DNA of 64,000 nt from Ligustrum vulgare (GCA_963555705.1 OY743171.1:25724852-25788851); one strand, 5' to 3'; counted from the stretch's first letter, positions 45,241-58,190 are shown. Notes: generated by a model not told the origin, from the letters alone. Made by a program: numbers and translations.

Positions 45241-46697
45241 TCTATTATTATAGATATAGATATAGTCAACAATTTTTATTAAAATAATAAGTGTGTATAT
45301 ACATATACATATATAAAAACATAAGCGTCGTCACTAAAATTCGTACATAATTTCTCGTCAAAATAACTTTCTAAATTAGGAATTTTCTGCAAAAAAAATA
45401 AAATAAAATAAAATAAAAAATAGTGTATTAAATGTTTTACCATGTATGATAATACATGTGTCATTAATGAAATTAGCATTTGTTCTATGTTATTAATGTC
45501 ATCAAGATGTTATTTTTTTAATTTATTTTGTAATAAATATTCTTTTTTTTTTTTATAATTATTGTATTATTTTGAAGTCAAAAGATTTGTAATGTGGTGT
45601 CAAATCGAAAATCTGAACGAGATATACAAGCTAGCAAGTGATAGTAAACTATAAATAGATTGTTCGTAAAATCGTCTTAAAATCAAAGGTAAAGTTTTAC
45701 TTTATATTTTTTTCCCCCTCAATATCTTCATTTTAAATTATATCATTTAAGTCATATATTACTATCTATAATTTGTTCTAAATTCAATTTAGTTATATAT
45801 GACTAATTTCTATTCAAGTTATTTTTCTCATCAAATTAAAACAAATAATAAATATGCGAATTTTCTAAGCGAATTCAATTAAATTGTACTAATTCTTACA
45901 ATTTCAGATTTCGATCAATTCATTCGTCATTTTGACATTACTTTTACTTATTTACTGATTTTGTTCATTTTTCTATTTGTGATAGTGACTTTTTCTTTTT
46001 CTTTTTTTTAAATAACCAAAATATACAGAATAAATATTACACACTTTAACATTTAGTTCGTATAATTTTTGTTAAACAATTGATTTTTCAGCAATTTTTA
46101 TTAAAATATTAAAATAATAATGTAACTATATGAATAAAGAAATTGTCAATATAAAGAAGAACTCTATCCTACATCGTTTTTGGAAGAAGAATATGTAAAA
46201 AGAGAAACGTCGATCATAAGGAAATGATTATATGTTGGGTATTGCACATGTATTATATGAGCCTATTTTTGTAGTTCAAAAGTTTTTTAAGAAAGAAAAT
46301 TTTATTTATTGACTCGCAAAATCTAGGAGTCAGGTTGATATGTTCACGGTACAATCACTAAAAATTGCATTGTTTAATTTAAGTTTGAACAATTGTTTAA
46401 AATATATTTTTTCTATAATAATTTTCATGCACCACACAGGTCTGAGCAACCACAAACTATACAACAATGTAGTATATAAAGAGGTTTTCCAAAAATTTTA
46501 AGAATTCTAATTCATTTTTATTTTAAGCATTTGTTGACAGTTTATATCATTAATCAAAGTAAATTGTATGTTCAATTTTTTTTTTTTATTTATATATTTT
46601 GTAATGAGAAAGCGTGAGGACTTATGCTGTACATGAATATGATATCATTCAAACTTTCAATTGGCATGTTTATAAAAATGTTGATAAAAGAAAAAAT

Positions 46698-46772
<75 letters not shown>

Positions 46773-47631
46773 AAGTGTGAATAAAATAAATATAAGTAAT
46801 ACATTAACAAAAAATATTACTTTTGTGAAAAATTATATTTATTCCAGTAACATTTAAAATAAATATATTCTATATAAATGTGTTACTTTAGAAATGGAAA
46901 AATTGGATTAATATATTTTGAAAATAAATAAATAAAATCATTGAAATCTTACTTTCTGATATGTCAACTAAATGAGTTTGTTCTTCAGTTTGCATATTAC
47001 AAGAATCATTAATTTATTGTATCAACTTTTTGTTACCAATGTATACATTAAATAAAATTTTATCATTTCTTTAATTTTGAAAAATATATTATGTTCGAAA
47101 TCAAATTAATTATTTTTTCCCCATTGTCATTAACAATTTCATTTGATTGCGACATATGCCTTGACCATTAACAAGAGTCAGAGATAATCATTCTCACATG
47201 TTGGACTATATTTAAAAAATTATATGTATAACTATCAGTATTATAATTATGTTTAATCATTGACAATTAAAATCATTTATTATCCTTAGCATTATAAATT
47301 ATATCTTTCAGAAATATATTTTATTATTATCAACTATTTTTAATAAATTAAGCCTTCGTTTGCTGCCTCTGTTTTTGTTAATACAAAACAATTTAATACA
47401 CAAATTTAATTAAGTGCCGAACTTTAAGACGCATGGTATATTGGGATATTATTTCTTTTTTTATTTTGATTAGTTTTGTCTTTTAAAGTTTCAAATTTTA
47501 TAACATTTTGTAGTAAAATGTTTTTTGTATTGTGTTTTTTTATATGATAATAATTAACATATTTTCATAAATTTTCATCCAAACCACTATCACAAATAGA
47601 AATCTCGTGCATAGCACAGGTGAAATGCTAG
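45241..47631 (+). mobile_element. Probable non-autonomous Helitron
   Basis: The right end has a hairpin CGTGCATAGCACAGG at 47606-47620, then CTAG at 47628-47631 and T, the canonical Helitron 3' end. The left end TCTATTATTATAGATATAG at 45241 has the usual TC start, but the base before it is T rather than the expected A, so the left boundary is less sure. The interior is AT-rich, has no helicase or Rep gene, and contains a TA repeat. Confidence 0.45.
46703..46770. repeat. (TA)n microsatellite
   Basis: About 34 uninterrupted TA units. Length is likely to vary between individuals. Confidence 0.95.
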
Positions 47632-47775
47632 TTATATATTAATATTATGACCTTAATATATAAAATATTAATAAAACTTTTTAATTTAATTAATTAGTTC
47701 TGATTATAACCTCATTTTTGAAATTTGAAAACTATTTTGTCAAGTTTGAAATTTGTATGTCTAACTCTATTTGTA

Positions 47776-47805
47776 CTAGTAGGAAACACGTGCATTGCAC
47801 GTCTT
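47776..47805 (-). mobile_element. Helitron-like 3' terminus (minus orientation)
   Basis: The minus strand reads ACGTGCAATGCACGTG, then CTAG at 47779-47776 and T. The body would lie to the right. No 5' end could be assigned. A poly(T) run lies at 47935-47956. Confidence 0.42.
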
Positions 47806-48403
47806 ATGTATCGAATCACTGAGCTAGATGCGTAATGCTTTTGAAGTACTAATAGTATTTTAAAAAGTAGTTGAGGTATTAAATATTATTAAAAGAAAAA
47901 ATTTAAATTGCTAAAAAAGTTATATATATGAGTGTTTTTTTTTTTTTTTTTTTTTTAATATAATGTGAAAATTTTGAATAAACCAAAATGTAATGTTTTG
48001 ATTATAATAACACTTCTTTGTATGTAATTTTTTTTTCAACTTCTTACAATTTTTCTTGTTTTAATTTTCTGATTTTACCAAGATTTAATAGTTTGTATTG
48101 AATTTTGCAAGAAATGCTATATATAGTTCACGAATGTATATTCCAATAGTAAGCATTATTTGTCCTTAAACCTTGTTGATAGTCATTGCAAAGTATAAAC
48201 ATATTGAAAATTCTTCATCTTCAATTTGAATTAATATACTAATCATTTACCGGAATTAATAGGATATTTGAAAGAAAAATTTATTTTCAGCATATTATCC
48301 AATGATTATTTCTGCATGGATTATATATCTTTTGAAATCACGATAAATCATTTATGTCTCATTGCAAAGATTGTTGGATGATTTTAGATTCCTTAAGAGT
48401 ATT
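47806..48403. other. AT-rich non-coding DNA
   Basis: No gene or repeat boundary is recognised, other than the T run at 47935-47956. Confidence 0.4.
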
Positions 48404-48824
48404 ATTTGAGGTAATGTTTAGAAAATCGGACCGGACCGACTGATTCGATCGGGAAAATTGGGAACCGCTCGAAAAATCGGTTCGATTGACCTAAAAAACT
48501 GGTCGGTAAAAAATCAGCCAAAAAACCCGATTTTCAACCGGGAAAATTGGCGGTTTTTTAAACCCCATTTTCAATTTTTTTTTTTTTTTTTGCTTTGCTT
48601 TTCTCTAGTTGTTTTAAGCTATTTTTTTTGTATAATTTAGTTTTCTAAATGAGTAAATATTTGTTTATTTGTAAAATAACTTGTTTATTAGAAAATTTTG
48701 TGATTTTTGAAATAATTTTTAATATTTTAATTAAAATCGGTTAAATCCAGTTGGACCTTTTGCACCTTGACCCGTTGCCTTTTTCGGTTCGAATCGGTTT
48801 GATTTTCTAAACACTGATTTGAGA
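48404..48824. mobile_element. hAT-like MITE
   Basis: The element is 48412-48816 (405 bp). Ends TAATGTTTAGAAAATC and GATTTTCTAAACACTG form terminal inverted repeats. Flanks ATTTGAGG and ATTTGAGA are an 8-bp duplication with one mismatch, the size made by hAT transposases. The subterminal regions are rich in CGGTTCGATT-type repeats, common in plant hAT MITEs. The open frame inside is not a gene. Confidence 0.75.
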
Positions 48825-49690
48825 ATTTATTTTCAAGATTAACTTGTTTAGTGAGATACCATTTAGTAATAATGTATTTATGAGCTCTTCTTGATAAAAT
48901 TAGTTTGTATCATCTATTGCTTCATCAGAACTAACAAATTCTACACTTTCTACATGAAATAACTCAATAAGTTTGTCATTCAGGTAGTCAACGTACTCGT
49001 ATTTTGTTAAAAAAATTCTTGTGCCACAAAATCAGAAGTAGTTGCATATGATATTATTAAATTATAATATACATTGTATATTATAGTAGGTAATAAACTA
49101 ATGTAATGAACTATGTTATTAATATCATTAATTGATAAAGATGATATTGTGTAAGGATTTAGAGTACCTTATTATTATTATGTATTGATTTAGTATGTAA
49201 GCCAATGAAACAATATGTATAAAATGTCATATGTAGATTAATTCAAAAATTAATATATATTAATATTGTGCAATATAATTGTATTAGTAATTATATTGTA
49301 TGTAAAAATGAATTAAAATTTGTAAAATATTTTTCATGTAACCTGTGAAAATTAAGGTCATTGATTAATGAAGTTGTAACTTTTTGAATTGAATGTAATG
49401 TTATATATATATATTGTAAATTATGGAATTTGAGTAGAGAGTCCAATTTTTGAAATTTTGGATATAATATTTTGATTATTATATTAATATTTTATAATCA
49501 TAATAATATTTATTAAATGACGAAGTAAAAATTATAACATAAATTTTCTTTAAAAATTAAAAGAAAACACTATAATAATAAATTAGTACAAAACTTGAAA
49601 AATATTGATAAGAACACCCAAATTATAAAAGGACAAAAGAAAGTTAAATGTGAATTAAAGTTTTCAAATATTTTTTTATGCAATCTGATG
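48825..49690. other. AT-rich DNA with a dispersed repeat
   Basis: No gene. About 49340-49530 resembles 59060-59270 (shared blocks TTGATTAATGAA-like, TTTTGAATTGAA, GAATTTGAGTAGA, AATAATATTTATTAAA), so the two are copies of one repeat. Confidence 0.5.
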
Positions 49691-50044
49691 GGTGTTGAAT
49701 CCAATAAATAATAATATTTTCTTACTCTTATAAAAACAAATTATAATAGTAGTGAGCAATGTCGAATCCACAGAGATTGGTTATATTTAATTCTTCGAGA
49801 AAATTAAAACAATAAATTAAAAATAAGGGGAATTTTGTATTTCGAATGTAAAATCAAATTGTAAAGAAACAATTGAGGAATTAAATTGATGAAAATATCA
49901 AATTAAACAAGTATCCACCCCAAGGTATAATCTCAGTATTGATTCATAGAATTGATCATGGATGCAAAAATAAAATCCTTTACTCATTTTCTAAATTGGT
50001 TATGATCATTGATACGATCTAACAACATATCTCTCCTTACTATC
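49691..50044 (-). repeat. Possible minus-strand LTR fragment, left part
   Basis: GTCGAATCCACAGAGATTGG near 49769 is the reverse of the CTCGTGGGATCGAC-type block found near the 3' end of Athila/Tat LTRs. The sequence continues after the solo LTR at 58186 (AATAAATAAACAACCCTAG) to perhaps 58900. Boundaries are not resolved. Confidence 0.35.
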
Positions 50045-50633
50045 TGATAAATGCTTTATTAGAACTTATTTAGTCCATTTGTTGTCCTATTTTGATATTG
50101 TTTTGATCCTATTTAAGTAGTGTTTAATGCATCTTTATGTATTGTGTTATACGAGATCGCAAAGAACAAAAAGAAATGAAAAATGACCAAAATGATGTGA
50201 ATCATGAAATGTTCAAAGGAATCCAAATAAAAAATGGAATGTGGGAAGAAGATTAGAGGAGAAAATTATGGTCATAGAAGATTTGGGGTGAAATTGGAAA
50301 TCAAAAACCCAAAAAGATTGTGATCTAGAATTTAAGTCAGAGATTGAAGCTCAATTTTTATATATAAGGAATTCGAATTTTGGAACATCTATTTCACAAA
50401 GAATTGTAGATATTTGAGTCTTCTTTCCAACGCACTTTGAATCATCACAATCTGACTTCAGCAGAGAAAGTTATGACCAAAACATTGAGCACAGGCGCTT
50501 ATCGACAGAGATGCACTTCCAAATTCCGAAAATTTTCAGCAGCCCAATTACGCCCGTAATAAGGAAAGTCACGGCCGTAACTTTCTCGCGAAGTAATTTC
50601 CTATTCTAGTTCAAGGTCTATCTTTGGTATATC

Positions 50634-51391
50634 TGTTGAGAAAAAATCTTTTCTCAAAGTGAAATATCCTCTTGTAATGAAGTTGACACAAACTCGAAAT
50701 CAAAGAATCAAGAAGAAAGTAAATAATTGGGAAGAACAATATCGGACTTGAATCACATAGAATGCTATCCTAAAAGCGAAATTTGCGCCCTCACGTAATG
50801 AGAATGCTAAAGGACCTCCAAGCAAATTGCTTTAGCTGATTTCAAGCCTCAAACCAAGTATCAAATAACACAATTGATAAACTTCGAGAATAGGAACAAA
50901 AGAGAAAATTTGAAAGATTCTTAGTATAAAAAGATCAAAAATTAGGGATGATATTCACAATTGAATGAATGATGAAAAAGGATATATAAAACCATGAATT
51001 CTATACCTATTTATAGAATTTCATCACCCCAATTCGTGATTTACACAATTCTTCATGAAAGAGTGTAAGTTATTCTTGAAAAGGTGCATGAGAAAATCTA
51101 AAAAATTTCTTCGACGGTCATTTTTTATGACCATGTGATCGCGCGATATGAGGCCCACGCGATCGCGTGATGCCCCATTATTTTGAATAAAGACAAAATC
51201 CGTTCAACCACGCGATCGCTGGACCATCAACCACGTGATCGCGTGGTTCTCATTTTGGCCAGACCAATTGGTTCGTCCAGTTTGTATTTGGTCCGATTTT
51301 TGCACTCCTTGGACTGATTCTCTATATTTTAGACCGGTTCTTACACTTTTCAACTTTATATATATATATATTTGAACAACATTTCATAACA
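50634..51391 (-). repeat. 3' LTR of copia C
   Basis: Termini are TGTTGAGAAA and TTTCATAACA. Four CACGCGATCGCGTGG-type palindromes lie at 51131-51247. ATCCCCCGCTTGTTC at 51392-51406 is the polypurine tract in reverse. Confidence 0.92.
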
Positions 51392-51406
51392 ATCCCCCGC
51401 TTGTTC

Positions 51407-51951
51407 AAATATATAAACTCAACTTAGAATCATAAATGATGCTACGCATAAAATAAGGTATCTTTTGATTTTAACCTTATATTAGTGCTAACATTGCAAA
51501 GTAATATCGAGATCCCAGGTAGCTTTGGCTTTGAACCAGTTATCCTTTATGACATTACTGGCGATATAGCACACGTGAGCATTTTTGCTCAATACGTTCC
51601 ACACAATTTACTTTGGCGCATTAATGGTCTTGCGCCCATCCGAGTTTATGAACTTTTCAGAAAGTAACTCCAAAACTTTCCTTGAAGCGGCACCACTTCT
51701 AAGTTCATATAGGAGAAATTCTTACGGTGTCTTGGTAACTTTTAAAGACACTTGTACTAAGTACTAAATTTCTTTAAGATTTATTCAACACTCCAAAACA
51801 GTTACCCCAGCACTTACATCCTTAGGATATGGCCTTTAAATTATTTTCTAAGTGATGCAACAATTCACTTATCGAATGACTTATTGTTACCCTTTGAACC
51901 CGTGAATTACTCATTTCGTAATGACAGGTAGGGTTGCCGTCATTGGTGAAT
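51407..51951 (-). other. Copia C 3' untranslated region
   Basis: No gene motif is present. Small open frames on the plus strand are incidental. Confidence 0.6.
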
Positions 51952-52500
51952 TTATAATAGGAGTTTTAACCCCATCTTACTCGATGTTTGTCTTACCAAC
52001 TCTTTGGTAAGTGGTTTTGTGAATAGATCGGCCAAATTTTCACTAGACCTCACATATGTAAGTGATATTATTTCATCCTTTATTAATTTTCTTAAGTAAT
52101 CATGTCTAAGACTCATATGTCTAGACTTTCCATTGTAGACTTCGTTATAAGCCCTTGCTAGAGTAGCTTGACTATTGCATAGTATAGATATTGAAGACTC
52201 ATTCTTCCTATCTAGTGGGACTTCATAAAGAAGATCCTTAAGCCACTCTGCTTCCTTTCCAGTTTCGGCTAGTGCAACAAACTCGGATTTCATGGTGGAA
52301 TGCGTAATCATTGTTTGTTTCTTTGATCTCCAAGAGACAGCACTACCTCCAAGTGTAAAAAACCATCCCGAGGTTGATTTATTTTCTCCAGCATTTGATA
52401 TCCAACTCGCATCGGTATGTCCTTCTAGTATTGCTGGAAACTTGGAATATTGAAGTACAAGGTTTTTAGTTCTCTTTAGATAACCAAGAACTCTTCCAAT
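51952..52500 (-). pseudogene. Copia C RNase H
   Basis: The frame continues that of 53013-52501 after a stop at 52501-52503. Visible are GYLKRTKNL, DASWISNAGENKSTSGW, AVSWRSKKQT, KSEFVALAETGKEAEWL and ADLFTKPL, the full copia RNase H order. ILCNSQAT stands where YCDNQAA is usual, so a catalytic-site Asp is changed to Asn or shifted. Probably inactive. Confidence 0.85.
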
Positions 52501-53903
52501 TTATTTCCAATGCTCAACACTTGGATTGCTAGTAAACCTACTAAGTTTACTCATGGAAAATGCAATGTCCGGCCTTGTGCATTGAACTGCATACATTAGA
52601 TTCCCAATTGCACTTGCATATTCGAGTTGTCCAATAGATCTTTCAACATTCTTCACAAGTTTAATACTTGAATCAAATGGAGTATTTGCTTCTTTAATGT
52701 TCAAATGTTTGAACTTTTCAATCACATTCTCAATATAAAGTGATTGGGTTAATGCATACCCCAACTCATTCTTGATCACTTTTATACCCGATATGGTATC
52801 CACTTGACCAAGATCTTTCATTTTGAATGTTGATGATAGAAACCTCTTCATTTCTTTTATTTCATCCATGTGATTACTTATAATCAACATGTCATCCACA
52901 TATAAGCACACAAATATTACATGTTTATCACAATTTTTGATATATAAACATTTATCTACCACATTGTGTGAAAAACCAAAAGACATAATTGCATTATCAA
53001 ATTTCCCTTGCAATTTTTTAGGAGCTATTTTAAACCATAAAGTGATTTAACAAGTTTACAAACTTTATTTTCATTATCTAGAAGAACAAAGCCTTCTGGT
53101 TGTTCCATGTAAACTTCTTCGTTTAATTCTCCATTTAAAAATGCAGTCTTAACATTCATTTGATGCACATGTAAGTCATATTTAGAAGATAATGCAAATA
53201 AAATTCTAATAGTAGTAATTCTAGTTACGGGTGCATAAGTGTCAAAATAATCAATTTCTTCCTTTTTTCGAAAGCCTTTAGCAACTAATCTTGCTTTATA
53301 GGTTTGGATTGAACCATCGGTATTGTATTTCCTTCGAAATACCCACTTGCAACCAATGACTTTTGAGCCAGCCGGTAAATCAACAATCTTCCAAGTATAG
53401 TTGGACATTATAAAATCAATTTCATCATTGATAGCATCCTTCCAAAACGTGTTATCTCTAGAAGTCATTGCTTCTTTATAGGTTTTAGGATCATTGTCAA
53501 TTTGAAGAACATATGGAATTGTTCTTGCTATATCTTCCTTACTTACTTCAACCAAGTATAGGTAAATTCTTTGAGAATCAATCTCATCGTGTCCTAATAC
53601 CTTCTTTTTTCGAGATCGCTTGCTTCTTCGAGGTTCACTAGTCTCAATTACACCTTGAGAAGATGTTTCTAGTGATTTAGAAGCTGGAAATTCATTTTGA
53701 ATTTCCACTGAATTTTGAGGAATATCATCAATGCTTAATGAATTCTCAAAAAATTGCACATCTCGTGATTCTATAAACACATTGGATATTAGATCAAGTA
53801 GCCTATATGATTTACTATTTATAGCATATCCAACAAAAGCATTTTTGATCCCTCTTGGTCCTAGTTTTGTCCTACTAAGATAAGTGTTTTTATAATAAGC
53901 CAA
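52501..53903 (-). pseudogene. Copia C reverse transcriptase, one frameshift
   Basis: 53903-53025 holds the post-integrase linker (RRSKRSRKKKV), [19 protein letters not shown] and MNVKTAFLNGELNEEVYM. 53013-52501 holds LYVDDMLIISNH, with YVDD intact, and KDLGQVDTISGIKV. A frameshift and stop near 53015-53025 separate them just after KSLYGLK. Copies RNA to DNA when intact; not functional as it stands. Confidence 0.9.
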
Positions 53904-54429
53904 ATATGGATGGAAATGGGTCGGGTTCGGGGCGGGTCAAGGCCGCCCCGCCCCGAACCCGAAAACATGTAACTCCGCCCCGCGACCCGCGAAGTCGCGG
54001 GTCGGGGCGGGGCGAGGCGACCTCCCGCCCCGCTAATGACCCGAAATTTAATTTAATTTAATTTTTTTTAAAAAAATAAATTGGTAATGAAATTTTACAT
54101 GAAAAATTTAGGCGTTGAACTAGTTAGAGTTTTTAAGTTTGAACTTTAAAAATAATATGTATATATTTGAAGAAAAAAAATCAATAAACAATATAATGGT
54201 ATAGTAGTTGTATATTCTCATATCCCTAAATTCCACCAAGGTTCAATTCTTCTGGACTTCATCAAATTTATTTTAGTTTCTCATTTCATTATTTATATAA
54301 AAATAAAAAAAATATTTTACCGGGTCACGGCCCCGCAGACCCGACGGGGCGGGTAATTTTCGGGGTGGGTCATTTCGGGTCCTCCGGGTTTCGGGTCCTT
54401 CGGGTTTTTTTGCCATCCCTAAAGCCAAA
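53897..54429. mobile_element. hAT-like MITE inside copia C
   Basis: The element is 53905-54421 (517 bp). The ends TATGGATGG and (reverse) TAGGGATGG are short inverted repeats. The perfect 8-bp duplication AAGCCAAA lies at 53897-53904 and 54422-54429. Its GC-rich subterminal regions (GGGTCGGGTTCGGGGCGGG-type on one side and the reverse on the other) match the common plant hAT MITE style. It interrupts the integrase C-terminal WGCLA-YYKN junction of copia C. Confidence 0.9.
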
Positions 54430-55411
54430 CACCCCCACGCTTTAAAATATCCAATGTTAGGCTTCCGACCTTTCCACAATTCATAAGGTGAAACATTAAG
54501 TTTCTTGAAGGAATTCTATTATGTATATGACATGCGGTAAGTAAGGTCTCTCCCCATAAGTTATTAGGCAATTTAGACCTTGTTAGCATAGCATTTATCA
54601 TCTCAACTAAGGTTCTATTTTTTCTTTCCGCTAAGCCATTTTGTTCCGGTGTTCTAGGTGCACTACATTGGTGTAAAATATCATGTTCTTCACAAAAGAT
54701 ATCAAATTCTTTAGAAAAATATTCACCACCTCTATCACTTCTAAGAATTTTAATTCTTTAATTCTTTTGATTTTCTACTTCACTTATATATGCTTTAAAC
54801 ATATGAAAAGCCTCACTTTTATGTTTCATTAGATAAACATAACAAAATCTAGAATAATCATCAATGAAAGTGATAAAATATTTATTACCACCCCTTGTTA
54901 ACATGCCATTAAGTTCACAAATGTCGATATGAACCAAGTCAAGAATATTGGATGATCTTTCTACACTTTGAAAAGGTTTTTTAATCATTTTTGACTTAGT
55001 GCAAATTTCATATTTTTCATTCTTTGTAAAACCACAAGATAGCATGCCATTTCTAATCATTCTATGCAAAGTAGAATATCCAATATGTCCTAATCTATCA
55101 TGCCATAAATTTAAAGAACACACAATATAAGAAGAATTTATTTTATTGATTGCATTGTCAATAGTACACGATTTGACCATTCCATTGGTGGAATAGCCTT
55201 TCCCAACAAAGAAATCATTTCGGGACAATACAAGTTTTCCCGACTCAAAAATACATTTTACGCCTAGTTTTCCCAACAAATCACCACTTACAAGGTTTCT
55301 ATTCATATCCGGCATATGTAAGACATTTGTAAGGGTTACAACTTTTCCAGATGTGAATTGAAGATCAATGTTCCCTTTGCCTATGACTTTTGAACAATGT
55401 TCATTTCCCAT
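54430..55411 (-). pseudogene. Copia C integrase and pre-integrase
   Basis: 55411-54758 carries the end of protease (VLHMPDMNRNLVSG), the pre-integrase LWHDRLGHIGYSTL and the integrase N-part (VHIDICELNG, YFITFIDDYSRFCYVYLMKH). A frameshift near 54755 leads to the second catalytic block (RSDRGGEYF) and ENGLAERKNRT-like sequence. 54601-54430 carries MINAMLTRSKLPNNLWGE and FKAWGC. Integrase would insert the DNA copy. Broken by frameshifts and the MITE. Confidence 0.88.
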
Positions 55412-56406
55412 TTGAATTTGTTGACCATCATCAATATCTTGATAGGTCTTGTATAGGGATTTGTTATAGCAAACATGAATGGTGGCGCAAGTATCATACC
55501 ACCATCCCGAAATTTTTCCTTTGACAGAATTTACTTCGCTTATAGTAGCAATAATTTCATTCTTGTCAATGGAATTAACCTTGCCTCCAAAATTGCTTTT
55601 TTTTTTTATGTCGGCAATCTTTCACTAAGTGTCTGAGTTTTTCACACACAAACCATTCTCCCTTGGGCTTCTTTTTGAATTTTTTGTTGTTGTTGCTACT
55701 AAACTTTCTCTTGTTTACTTTGGTCACTTTATTGTTCTCCAAGACATTGGCTTTAGAAGTGCCAAAATGGGAATTCCCAATCCCATCTCTTGCCCTCGAC
55801 TCTTCCTCAATTCCGAGATGTTTTTGAATTTGCTCCATTGAAAAGTTTTCGGAGTTGTGAAGAATTTTCTTCCTATATCCTCTCCATGTATAAGGCAATT
55901 TTGCAATAATTGCTCCTATTTTAAATGATTCCGGAAGTTCTATCTTCATCGCTTTTAGTTTATTGATAATCACTTGCAATTCATGTACTTGGGGTAATAG
56001 GGGAACATTTTCCAAAAATTTAAAATCAAAGTACCTTGTTATAAGGAATTTTGTAGTGCCTTCCTTTTCGGCCTTGTACTTATTTTCAAGTGCATTCCAA
56101 ATCTCTTTTGCAGATTTTGTGTTGGTGTAGATCCGATAGAGCATTCAATAAATGACCACGGAAAATGAGTTCATCTTCTTCACGCTTCTTTCGATCAATC
56201 CTTTCTTGTTCGGTATCTTTATCGGAAGGTTCAGGAAAGTCCTCCAAATTGGGATCAAGAATGTAGAAGATTTTTAGCGCCGTTAGTAGGAACTTGATTT
56301 TGTCTTGCCACCTTGTGAAGTTGGTACCATCAAAGCGATCTAAGCAAACCAAATCTTGATTCATCAACTTGATTGTAGCCATGGTTGTGTCTCCTTCAGT
56401 TGCCAT
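55412..56406 (-). pseudogene. Copia C gag and protease N-terminus
   Basis: The ATG at 56406 begins MATEGDTTMATIKL, followed by LDRFDGTNFTRWQDKIKFLLTALK, the usual start of this gag group. A frameshift near 56140 leads to 56144-55575 (FLITRYFDFKF, HELQVIINKLKAM, LPYTWRGYRKKI). The knuckle CEKLRHLVKDC at about 55650 has lost its first Cys. WYDTCATIHVC near 55480-55510 is the protease active site, with DTCA where DTGA or DSGA is usual. Confidence 0.85.
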
Positions 56407-56426
56407 ATCAAATTTCGCTTTTAGAT

Positions 56427-57202
56427 TGTTGAGAAAAATTCTTTTCTCAAAGTGAAATATCCGCTTGTAATGAAGTTGACACAAACTCGAAATCAAAGAA
56501 TCAAGAAGAAAGTAAATAATTGGGAAGAACAATATCGGACTTGAATCGCATAGAATGCTATCCTAAAAGCGAAATTTACGCCCTCTCGTAATGAGAATGC
56601 TAAAGGACCTCCAAGCAATTTGCTTTAGCGGATTTCAAGCCTCAAACCAAGTGTCAAATAGCACAATTGATAAACTTGGAGAATAGGAACAAAAGAGCAA
56701 ATTTGGAAGATTCTAAGTATAAAAAGATCAAAAATTAGGGATGATATTCACAATTGAATGTATGATGAAAAAAGATATATAAAACCATGAATTCTATACC
56801 TATTTATAGAATTCCATCACCCCAATTCGTGATCTACACAATTCTTCATGAAAGAGTGTAAGTTATTGTTGAAAAGGTGCATGAGAAAATCTGGAGATTT
56901 TCTTCAACGATCATTTTTTATGACCACGCGATCGCGCGGTACGAGGCCCAACACGATCACGCGGTAGCCCATTATTTTGAATAGAGACAAAATCTGTTCA
57001 ACCACGTGATCGCTGGACCATCAACCACGCGATCGTATGGTTCTCATTTTGGTCGGACCTCTAGGTCTGGTCCGGACCAATTGGTTCGTCCAGTTTGTAT
57101 TTGGTCTGATTTTCGCACTCCTTGGACCAGTTCTCTATATTTTATACCGGTTCTTGCACTTTTCAACTTTATATATATATATTTGAACAACATTTCATAA
57201 CA
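56427..57202 (-). repeat. 5' LTR of copia C
   Basis: This is the partner of 50634-51391, slightly longer (776 bp). Four palindromic CACGCGATCGCG-type motifs lie at about 56921-57041. Confidence 0.92.
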
Positions 57203-58190
57203 ATATCTTGTGGGTAAAGCTATGGCACGATTTTGGGAGTATTAAAGGAGCAAAATCACCACAAAAAGAAGGCTGGATATTGAGGAAAATTGAGAGTAAA
57301 GTATAGAGTATTCTTGGAGATTTTCAAGCGCAAGAATATTAACAGTAATGGAATTCATGAAGTAACTTGAAGAATCTACCACAACCATGCTAGACTAAAT
57401 TTCATATCTTGTTCAAAGGGGAAGTTGTGTTATTCAATTATGCTATTTTCTTCCTAGAAACTAGTAACGTACATCTATTCCTTTATTTCAATTGTTGAAT
57501 TATTAAGTTTTGAATGTTTTTCTTGAATTTAGTTGATTTATAAATTTGGTTTGGCCAATTAAATTGTTAAATCTCTGAATTCATGTATGTGCTAATTTTA
57601 GATCTTTGATCCGTAATTGTCATTGGATCTTGACTTTCGTAGCAAATAAATCTCATGTAGGTTTATCAATAATTTGACTTGAGTTTATTAATTCAAGTTT
57701 ATGAAATTAGTAACCCGATTCAATCTAATTCTCCTCGCTTCACACTAGCCTTGAGTTAAATTCTAAAAGCTTGTTTAGGGTTACCCATTGGTTAGAATTG
57801 AATCAAAGAGCTTGTTTTGATTTAATTTACATAAGGAAGAATTTAGATATTCAGAGTTTGTTGATTACCTAAGCTTGATAAATTGAATTAGGAATAGAAG
57901 TGCGTTGCATAAGATGGTATAACATCAATTGAGGGTACAACCGAACCCGAGAACAAGATTTCCTCTCATTTCAATTCCTCACATATTTATTTATTTATTT
58001 TATGCATAGTTTTCATTTAAGTAAAATTCAACAAAAGAACCCCCCATTTTATTTTAATTGATCGAGCAACTAAATAAGTTCACTGTTCCTCGTGGAATCG
58101 ACCCTTACTCTCGCTACTACATTATTAATTAATATTTAGCGAGTAAGAAATTATTTATTATTTTGGTGCATCGCGACACGCATCACTATC

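Larger units (their letters stand above)
50629..57207 (-). mobile_element. Ty1/copia element C (minus), decayed
   Basis: LTRs lie at 50634-51391 and 56427-57202, with 5-bp duplication ATATC at 50629-50633 and 57203-57207. The gag start lies only 20 bases inside the right LTR, so the element reads right to left with almost no leader. Gag, protease, integrase, RT and RNase H follow in copia order, with frameshifts and stops. A hAT-like MITE interrupts the coding region at 53905-54421. The LTRs differ by many substitutions and some indels, so it is not young. Coordinates include the TSDs. Confidence 0.93.
50040..58190 (+). mobile_element. Athila-type solo LTR, split by copia C
   Basis: It starts TGATAAATGC at 50045 and ends GACACGCATCA at 58185, flanked by the 5-bp duplication CTATC at 50040-50044 and 58186-58190. 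The sequence is a diverged relative of the A2 LTRs at 34031 and 40216 (same order, ending in GGTGCATCGCGAC) and keeps two ACGGCCGTAA-type motifs near 50550-50580. Without copia C the LTR is about 1.57 kb and no interior is present, so it is solo. Confidence 0.88.

Noticed and set aside
48458..48640. 60-aa frame in the hAT-like MITE
   Set aside because: It is made of subterminal CGGTTCGATT-type repeats and a T run. MITEs do not encode proteins.
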